Shown here: piece by piece, positions 58,190 to 64,000 of the stretch | How the letters are laid out: each line of letters opens with the position of its first letter | Numbering within the stretch: the first letter of the stretch is position 1 | Origin: Bryobacteraceae bacterium | GTDB taxonomy: Bacteria; Acidobacteriota; Terriglobia; Bryobacterales; Bryobacteraceae | Direction: 5' to 3' | DNA: 64,000 nt | Assembly (NCBI GenBank): GCA_019748195.1 | Contig: JAIEPW010000025.1 | Coordinates: 17,928 to 81,927, forward strand | Program-made: the position numbers and the translations under genes | Notes under the pieces: generated by a model | The model's database searches: none | What the model saw: only the letters and a program-made list of their open reading frames with translations | What the model was told of the DNA's origin: nothing

Positions 58190-59595
58190 CAGCGGATTTC
58201 CCCGATCCGATGCAGCTTGAGTGTGTTGGTGGTGCCCGGACGGCCAATGGGTACGCCCGCCACGAACGCGATGGCGTCGCCCGGAATCAGCAGCCCCGAA
58301 GCGACTGCAATGCCCTCCAGTTGCTCCAGCATCTCGTCCACGCTATCCAGCCGCGGCGCCGGCACCGGCCGCACTCCGTATAGAACCGATAGTTGGCGGC
58401 AGAGATCCACCGACGGCGTGAAGGCGTAGATGGGAACCGGAGGCCGCTGCCTGGCGAGAAGCCGGGCCGTGGATCCGGAAGTGGTGAACACGACCACGGC
58501 CTTCAAGCCGGCGCCCCAAACCGCCTCCGTTGCAGCGTCGGCGATGATCTCATCGAATCCACGCCGGCCATCCATCCCGGGTTCCTTATAGGGACGGGAG
58601 GTGAGTTCGGAGTCGGTTTCGGCCGCCACCTTGGCCATTGTCTGCACGGCTTGCACCGGAAAGCGGCCCGCCGACGTTTCGCCCGACAGCATCACGGCAT
58701 CCGTGCCGTCGTAGATTGCGTTGGCGACATCGCTGACTTCCGCGCGCGTGGGGTTCGGGTTGTCCATCATTGATTCCAGCATCTGCGTGGCCGTGATCAC
58801 GAATTTCCCGGCGCGGCGGGCGCTGTCGATAATGCGCTTCTGAATCGCCGGCACTTTCTCGAGGGGCATCTCGACTCCCAGATCGCCGCGCGCCACCATC
58901 AGCCCGTCCGCCGCCGCGACAATCTCCGGCAGGTTGGCGACGCCTTCCGGCTTCTCGATCTTGGCGATGACCGGAATTCGCGAGCCGCGTTCCCGAAGAT
59001 GGTCGCGCAGCGACACGACATCGGAAGCGCGGCGCACGAAGGAAAGAGCCACCATGTCTATTCCGTGCGCGACCCCGTGATCCAGGTCCGCGTAGTCCTT
59101 CTTCGTCACGCTGGGCGTGCTGAGCGCGACGCCCGGCAGGTTGATCCCCTTCCGGTCGCCCACGAAGCCGCCCTCCTCCACGATGCAGCGCGCCGCGATG
59201 CCGTCCGTTTCGAGGACACGCAGGCGGAGCGCGCCGTCGGCGATCAGCACCGGATCGCCTGCCCGGACATCGCGCGCAAACTCGGCATAGCTGGTGGACG
59301 CCCGTTCGGCGTTCCCCAGTATCGCTTCTGTCGTGATGGTGAAGATCGCGCCGTTCTCCAGCCGGCATCCGCCGCCTTCAAACTTCTCCAACCGAATCTT
59401 GGGGCCTTGCAGGTCGAGCAGGATGCCCGCGCGCCCCAAGGAGCGAATCATTGCGATCCACTCTTCCCGCTGTTCCTTGGCGCCGTGCGAAGCGTTCAGA
59501 CGGAATACGTCCACGCCGCTTTCGAGCAGCGCGGCGATTTTCTCGCGCGACGCGCTCGCAGGCCCGAGCGTCGCCACGATTTTGGTGTTTCGCAT
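58189..59595 (-). CDS. pyk: Pyruvate kinase
   Basis: 468 residues with all family blocks: TKIVATLGPAS, FRLNASHG, active-site Lys in VIAKIEKPEG, metal-binding ARGDLGVE, TATQMLESM and SGETSAGRFPV; C-terminal allosteric domain in VVVFTTSGSTARLLAR. It makes pyruvate and ATP from phosphoenolpyruvate. The start is only 23 bases from the divergent uppP start, so its promoter must overlap that gene or lie very close. Confidence 0.95.
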   Translation of the reverse strand: MRNTKIVATLGPASASREKIAALLESGVDVFRLNASHGAKEQREEWIAMIRSLGRAGILLDLQGPKIRLEKFEGGGCRLENGAIFTITTEAILGNAERASTSYAEFARDVRAGDPVLIADGALRLRVLETDGIAARCIVEEGGFVGDRKGINLPGVALSTPSVTKKDYADLDHGVAHGIDMVALSFVRRASDVVSLRDHLRERGSRIPVIAKIEKPEGVANLPEIVAAADGLMVARGDLGVEMPLEKVPAIQKRIIDSARRAGKFVITATQMLESMMDNPNPTRAEVSDVANAIYDGTDAVMLSGETSAGRFPVQAVQTMAKVAAETDSELTSRPYKEPGMDGRRGFDEIIADAATEAVWGAGLKAVVVFTTSGSTARLLARQRPPVPIYAFTPSVDLCRQLSVLYGVRPVPAPRLDSVDEMLEQLEGIAVASGLLIPGDAIAFVAGVPIGRPGTTNTLKLHRIGEIR

Positions 59596-59618
59596 AAGGG
59601 GTGGGTTACCCTTCCATT

Positions 59619-60449
59619 ATGTCTTTGGTTCAGGTGGTGGTTCTGGCGATCTTGCAGGGCTTCACCGAGTTCCTTCCCATCTCCAGTTCCGCTCACCTCG
59701 CGCTGGCCCCGTGGTTGTTCGGCTGGCCGGACCAGGGACTGAGCTTCGACATCGCCCTGCATGTCGGAACGCTTGCCGCGGTGCTCCTGTATTTCTCCCG
59801 CGACTGGATGCAACTTATCGCGCTCGGCTTCGGCTTTCGGCACGGTTCCGATGAGCAACTGCATCAGAACCGGAACCTGCTTTGGCTGCTGACGATCGGC
59901 TCCCTGCCGGTGGGCGTGATCGGGCTAGCCGTGAAAGACTACGCCGAAACGACCTGGCGAAACCCGCTGCTCATCGGCACGATGCTGATCTCCGTCGGAT
60001 TGCTGATCGCCGCGGCGGAGCGGATCGCCCGGCGCCGCAAACACATCGGCCAGGTGACGCTCGCCGATTCACTGGTGATCGGGTTCGCGCAGGCGCTCGC
60101 GCTGGTGCCCGGCACCTCGCGGTCCGGAATCACGATTACTGCCGGGCTGCTTCGCGGCCTGGATCACCACGCCGCCGCCCGTTTCTCGTTTCTGCTCTCC
60201 ACCCCGGCCATCGCCGCTGCCGCGGCTAAGGACTTCTACGATTTGTGGAAGGGCGGCGGCATTCCGCCCTCCATGTATGTGCCTTTCGTGATGGGCATCG
60301 TGGTCAGCGGGATCACGGGAGCGCTGGTCATCCGTTTCTTCCTTGCGTACCTGCGGACCCGCGGCTTGATGTTCTTCGTTTACTATCGTGTGATTTTTGG
60401 CATAATAGTGATCGCTCTGGCCATTTTCTTCCGCTACCCCGGAAGATGA
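59619..60449 (+). CDS. uppP: Undecaprenyl-diphosphatase UppP (BacA)
   Basis: 276 residues from ATG 59619 (a GTG at 59601 is in frame but adds an atypical start). Motif 1 (QGFTEFLPISSSAHL) and motif 2 (PGTSRSGITIT) of the BacA/UppP family are intact, with about eight transmembrane helices. It recycles the lipid carrier for peptidoglycan and glycan export and also confers bacitracin tolerance. The stop overlaps ftsK by ATGA. Confidence 0.95.
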   Translation: MSLVQVVVLAILQGFTEFLPISSSAHLALAPWLFGWPDQGLSFDIALHVGTLAAVLLYFSRDWMQLIALGFGFRHGSDEQLHQNRNLLWLLTIGSLPVGVIGLAVKDYAETTWRNPLLIGTMLISVGLLIAAAERIARRRKHIGQVTLADSLVIGFAQALALVPGTSRSGITITAGLLRGLDHHAAARFSFLLSTPAIAAAAAKDFYDLWKGGGIPPSMYVPFVMGIVVSGITGALVIRFFLAYLRTRGLMFFVYYRVIFGIIVIALAIFFRYPGR

Positions 60450-62815
60450 GATTACTGGGACCCACTCCTTACCCTCGGCTGAACGAGGCGGCGGCGCTCG
60501 TGTTTCTGCTGGCTGCGTTGTTCCTGTTGTTCAGCCTGGTGTCCTACCATCCGTTCGATCCGTCCTGGAACACCGCTTCGGAAGTAGTTCGCCCGGTTAA
60601 TCTTACGGGACGTGTCGGCGCAACGCTCGCGGACTTGCTGTTGCAGACCTTAGGCCTGGCGGCGTATGCGTTGCCGCTTCTGATCGCCATGCTGGGGCTT
60701 CGCTGGCTGCGGTCCGCGCCGATCCATTCGGTGTCGGCCAAGTTTCTGGGAGGGTTGCTGCTGATCCTCTCCGCCGCCACCGCCGTTTCGCTGCTGCCGG
60801 ACTGGCGGCCGATCGGCGGCCTGATTCCCGCCGGCGGGCTGTTGGGAACGCTGCTGGCCGAGTACCTGATCAGCGAACTGAATGTCGCCGGCGCCGCGAT
60901 CGTGACCTGCGCCTGCCTGGTGATCTCTATCTATCTGGTGAGCGCGTTCCGCGTGGCCATGCTCGCCCGCTGGTTCCGGCGTCCCTTGGCCGCGTGGGAT
61001 CGGATTCTGCATCGCTGGGAGTCGTGGCGCGAGGCGCGCGTGCACAAGGCTGAAGAAAAGGCCAAAGCCCGCGCGGCGCGCCGGCAGCAGTCCGGGGAGC
61101 AGGTGGTGGAAACGCCCGCCCTGCCCGAGCCCCGCATCGATCCGCCGGCCGAGCCCAAGCGCAAGCCGCGGCCGAAGTCCGGCGAAGCCGCGCCGTTTGA
61201 CGACACGGCAGTCCCCGCTTCGATCGACGATATCCCCATTCGCGCGCTGGAGCCGCTGTCGCCGCCGCCCGCGGCGAAACCCGCTTCGGCTCCCGAGCCT
61301 GCCGCCGCGCGCAAGAAACCCGGCGAGAAGAATTACGCCCATTTCGTCCTGCCGCCCACCGACCTGCTGCATGAGCCGCCGGAACGCAATCCCTACGATT
61401 CCGCCGAGCTCAAGGACATCGCCGCGCGGATCAAAGCCAAGTTCGAGGAGTTCAACGTTCACGGCTCGGTAACACAGATTAACCCCGGCCCCGTGGTGAC
61501 CACCTTCGAATTCAAGCCGGAAGCAGGCGTGAAGTACTCCCGCATCACGACTCTGAGCGAAGATCTTTGCCTCGGCTTGCAGGCCGAATCGATCCTGATC
61601 GAACGAATTCCCGGCAAGCCCACGGTCGGCATCGAAGTCCCCAATTCCAAACGCGAGGTCATCTCGCTGCGGCAGATCCTGGAATCGGAGGAGTTCCGCC
61701 TCTCCGCCTCCCCGCTCACCATCCCGCTCGGCAAGGACATTAGCGGGCGGATCAAGGTGGCGACCTTGGAAACGATGCCGCACCTTCTCATCGCCGGCTC
61801 CACCGGATCGGGCAAGAGCGTGATGCTGAACACGCTGATCATGTCCATCCTGTACAAGGCCACGCCGCAGCATGTCCGCATGATCATGGTGGATCCGAAG
61901 CGCCTGGAATTCGGCTTGTACGAGGGCATTCCGCACCTGCTGACACCCGTCATCACGGACGCCAAGAAAGCGACCAACGCGCTGCGCAATGCCGTGCTCG
62001 AAATGGAGCGGCGCCTGAAGCTGCTGGCATCCCAAGGCGTCCGCAACATCGATCAGTTCAACCGCAAGGTCCGCGCGATGCAGGCCGAACCGCGCGGCCT
62101 GTTCGACGAGCCTACCGAGGACGAGCAACTGGAACCGCTGCCGTACGTTCTGATTCTGATCGACGAGCTCGCTGACCTGATGATGCTGGAGCGCGCCGGC
62201 GTGGAAGAATCGGTAACCCGCCTGGCGCAGATGGCGCGCGCCGTCGGCATGCACCTGGTTCTGGCGACGCAGCGCCCGTCGGTGGACGTGATCACCGGCT
62301 TGATCAAAGCGAACTTCCCCTCGCGCATCAGCTTCCGCGTGGCCACGCGGGTCGATTCGCGAACCGTGCTCGACGTGATGGGCGCCGAGCATTTGTTGGG
62401 CAAGGGCGACATGCTTTACCTCCCTCCCGGCTCCTCCCGCCTGATGCGTGTACACGGGGCGTTCGTCACCGAACAGGAGACCAATAAGGTGGTCGAGTTC
62501 TGGAAGGAGCAGGGCCAGCCCGAGTACGACCAGACCTTCCTGATCGCGCCGCCCGCCGACGACGGCGAAGAACCCGAGGAGTTCGACGGGGAGGAGGATC
62601 CCATGTATCAGGACGCCGTGCGCGTGGTCTGCGAGATCGGAAAAGCGTCGACCTCCACCCTGCAGCGGCGCCTGCGGCTGGGTTATGGCCGCGCCGCCCG
62701 GATTCTGGACATGATGCAACGCGACGGCATCATCGGACCGCCCGATGGATCACGGCCCCGTGAAGTGTTGAAACGGCCGGACTGGCTGTACGAAGTCGAC
62801 AGCCAGGTCCGCTAG
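60446..62815 (+). CDS. ftsK: DNA translocase FtsK
   Basis: 789 residues from ATG 60446. Four hydrophobic N-terminal helices (to about residue 165) anchor it at the septum; a Pro/Ala/Lys-rich linker (about 195-300) follows; the motor domain has Walker A AGSTGSGKSV (about residue 451) and Walker B VLILIDELADLMM; the gamma winged-helix that reads KOPS sites is at the C-terminus (RLRLGYGRAARILDMMQRDGIIG). It moves chromosome ends through the closing septum. Confidence 0.95.
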   Translation: MRLLGPTPYPRLNEAAALVFLLAALFLLFSLVSYHPFDPSWNTASEVVRPVNLTGRVGATLADLLLQTLGLAAYALPLLIAMLGLRWLRSAPIHSVSAKFLGGLLLILSAATAVSLLPDWRPIGGLIPAGGLLGTLLAEYLISELNVAGAAIVTCACLVISIYLVSAFRVAMLARWFRRPLAAWDRILHRWESWREARVHKAEEKAKARAARRQQSGEQVVETPALPEPRIDPPAEPKRKPRPKSGEAAPFDDTAVPASIDDIPIRALEPLSPPPAAKPASAPEPAAARKKPGEKNYAHFVLPPTDLLHEPPERNPYDSAELKDIAARIKAKFEEFNVHGSVTQINPGPVVTTFEFKPEAGVKYSRITTLSEDLCLGLQAESILIERIPGKPTVGIEVPNSKREVISLRQILESEEFRLSASPLTIPLGKDISGRIKVATLETMPHLLIAGSTGSGKSVMLNTLIMSILYKATPQHVRMIMVDPKRLEFGLYEGIPHLLTPVITDAKKATNALRNAVLEMERRLKLLASQGVRNIDQFNRKVRAMQAEPRGLFDEPTEDEQLEPLPYVLILIDELADLMMLERAGVEESVTRLAQMARAVGMHLVLATQRPSVDVITGLIKANFPSRISFRVATRVDSRTVLDVMGAEHLLGKGDMLYLPPGSSRLMRVHGAFVTEQETNKVVEFWKEQGQPEYDQTFLIAPPADDGEEPEEFDGEEDPMYQDAVRVVCEIGKASTSTLQRRLRLGYGRAARILDMMQRDGIIGPPDGSRPREVLKRPDWLYEVDSQVR

Positions 62816-63624
62816 TCGATCCCGAACCGCTGCTTCAACATCACTACGTAATCGGCGTCGCTCAGGCCGGGGCGCATCGCAAGGATCGCCTTCGCGTCCT
62901 CGCCCGCCGCATAGCGCAACTGCGCCGAGCCATCGGTGGCCGCTTGATAAATAACCTCGGCCACCAGCTCCGGAGGCGACGGTTGCCTGACCTTGGCCCA
63001 GCCCGCCAGTAACTGTCCGATATAGTCGTCGTAGACCGTCAGGCCGTCCTTCTGCAACCGGTCCAGCGACCGGCCCGCGAAATCCGTGGCGATGGAACCG
63101 GGCTCCACCACCTTCACCCGGATCCCAAAACGTCCGAGTTCGAACTGCAGTGATTCCGACACGCCCTCCACGGCCCACTTGGTGGCGTGGTACAGCGAAT
63201 ACAGCGGGAATACGACGCGGCCGCCCACGGAGGAGATGTTGACGATGACCCCTGATCCGCGCTCGCGAAAATGCGGCAGGAACTCGCGGATCACGCGAAC
63301 CAGGCCAGTGACATTCGTCGTGAACTGCCGCTCGATCTGCTCATCAGAGGCGGCCTCCAAAGGGCCGAAGGCGCCGTAACCAGCGTTGTTCACCAGCACG
63401 TCCACCCCACCGAAGGCGTCCATCGCTTGGCGGCAAGCCGCCGCGATCGCCGCGGGATCGGTGACATCCAGGGCGATCCGCTTTACGCCTCCCGAGGCGA
63501 GGTCCGGATGGGCGGCCGGATTCCGCATCGTCGCGGCTACGTTCCAGCCGCGATCGCGGAACAGAATTGCGGTGGCGCGTCCAATCCCGGTGGACGCTCC
63601 CGTGAGAAAAACGGTTTGGGCCAT
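62812..63624 (-). CDS. SDR-family oxidoreductase
   Basis: 270 residues with TGASTGIG, VNNAGYG, Ser in NISSVGG and YHATK, all active-site residues of a classical SDR. The GRSLDRLQKDG region after the PGSIATDF motif is longer than in FabG, as in the 17-beta-hydroxysteroid-dehydrogenase-like group. Its TAG overlaps the ftsK TAG in the palindrome CTAG. Nothing nearby defines the substrate. Confidence 0.9.
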   Translation of the reverse strand: MAQTVFLTGASTGIGRATAILFRDRGWNVAATMRNPAAHPDLASGGVKRIALDVTDPAAIAAACRQAMDAFGGVDVLVNNAGYGAFGPLEAASDEQIERQFTTNVTGLVRVIREFLPHFRERGSGVIVNISSVGGRVVFPLYSLYHATKWAVEGVSESLQFELGRFGIRVKVVEPGSIATDFAGRSLDRLQKDGLTVYDDYIGQLLAGWAKVRQPSPPELVAEVIYQAATDGSAQLRYAAGEDAKAILAMRPGLSDADYVVMLKQRFGID

Positions 63625-63704
63625 GAACGGCCTCCTTTCCGCCAGCGAGATTTTACAGTAACAAACCGCCCCCGGATCGCGTTCCGGATAAACTTACGAA
63701 ATCC

Positions 63705-64000
63705 ATGAACCGTTCCGCTCTCGTGCCTTCTCTGTGCCTGCTCGCGACACGACTCGCCGCGCAACAGCCGCTGACGATTCAGGAAGCGGTCGCGCGATCG
63801 CAGACCGGCGATCCGGCGATTCGAATCTCGGAAGCCCAGATCGAGCAGGCCTCGGCCGGGATCCGGCTGGCCCGCACCGCCTATCTCCCGCGAATCGACA
63901 TGCTGGCGCAACTCAATCGCGGCACGTACAACAACACGCTCGGGATCGTGCTGCCGCAACAGATATTCATGCCCATCTCGGGCCCCGTGCTGCCGCAATC
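63705..64000 (+). CDS. TolC-family outer membrane efflux protein (5' part only)
   Basis: Only the first 98 codons are in the window. A signal peptide (MNRSALVPSLCLLATRLAAQ) leads to PLTIQEAVARSQTGDPAI and SEAQIEQASAGIRLARTAYLPRIDM, the first helical segment of TolC-like efflux proteins. ATG 63705 is the first plausible start after the divergent SDR, 80 bases away. The remaining gene and any inner-membrane pump lie beyond the right edge. Confidence 0.85.
   Translation, partial: MNRSALVPSLCLLATRLAAQQPLTIQEAVARSQTGDPAIRISEAQIEQASAGIRLARTAYLPRIDMLAQLNRGTYNNTLGIVLPQQIFMPISGPVLPQ

Noticed and set aside
57816..58247. N-terminal extension of the DinB-family gene
   Set aside because: Lies inside crcB in another frame; Gly/Arg-rich with no structure. 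The start at 57815 is used.
58190..59700. Possible fluoride riboswitch for crcB
   Set aside because: crcB directly follows pyk, and only 23 bases separate pyk from uppP, so there is no space for the structured leader; none was recognised.
60650..62719. A 689-codon minus-strand frame
   Set aside because: Antisense to ftsK over its whole length; composition is that of a shadow frame.
1..64000. tRNA, rRNA, insertion-sequence or prophage genes
   Set aside because: No transposase, integrase, terminal inverted repeat pair, or tRNA-like cloverleaf was seen in the gaps; a covariance search would be needed to exclude small RNAs.

Overview
The window looks like a chromosomal segment of a high-GC Acidobacteriota, most plausibly of the Bryobacterales / Solibacter type. 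The support is indirect: a VWFA-related protein of the acidobacterial family (33758-34690), many short Sec signal peptides ending in AQ or SAQ, an RNA chaperone Hfq beside HflX, zinc-finger anti-sigma and DUF4097 proteins behind an ECF sigma factor, and dense gene packing with ATGA overlaps. No rRNA, tRNA, CRISPR array, prophage or insertion sequence was recognised.

Layout. 1-3.6 kb: two tandem copies of a secreted protein gene (left one cut by the window edge), then a hydantoinase-A-type gene. 3.6-5.5 kb: a tight operon of a Cys-rich protein, a CbiX-like chelatase, a ferredoxin-NADP reductase-like flavoprotein and a small membrane protein. 5.6-12 kb: an HD-GYP response regulator, then a PAS-PAS-AAA+ sigma-54 activator next to a well-formed sigma-54 promoter driving a hydrolase + SDR pair, followed by a broken flavin-oxidase gene and a cytochrome P460. 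12.1-12.8 kb is a non-coding array of 231-bp imperfect repeats. 12.9-18.4 kb: NatAB-type ABC exporter, D-aminopeptidase, SDR and two crotonases. 18.4-22.3 kb: a sugar-isomerase (GmhA-like) gene divergent from a Wzm/Wzt-type polysaccharide exporter, HAD phosphatase and ROK kinase, probably a surface-glycan module.

22.3-31 kb: zinc-ribbon protein, alpha-glucan phosphorylase, then egtB-egtD (ergothioneine core enzymes) running directly into a three-gene OpuC/EgtUV-type ABC importer and a PfkB kinase. 31-41.5 kb: degenerate-GGDEF response regulator, RluD, VWFA protein, MFS transporter, glyoxalase-fold protein, a large membrane sensor with histidine-kinase and receiver domains that both lack their catalytic residues, and cstA with its small YbdD-like partner. 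41.7-44.7 kb: ECF sigma / anti-sigma / two DUF4097 proteins.

44.8-54.8 kb: scattered metabolic genes (aldo/keto reductase, GH1-like glycosidase, cupin, an SDR without the YxxxK motif, M20 amidohydrolase, FAD amine oxidase, DinB-fold protein, CAAX-type membrane protease, an amidohydrolase lacking part of its metal site). 54.8-64 kb is mostly housekeeping: pgsA, hflX, hfq, a DinB-fold protein, crcB, pyk, uppP, ftsK, an SDR and the start of a TolC-type efflux gene. Starts were re-chosen from ribosome-binding sites, signal peptides, family start points and overlaps; all function calls come from reading motifs by eye, without database searches.
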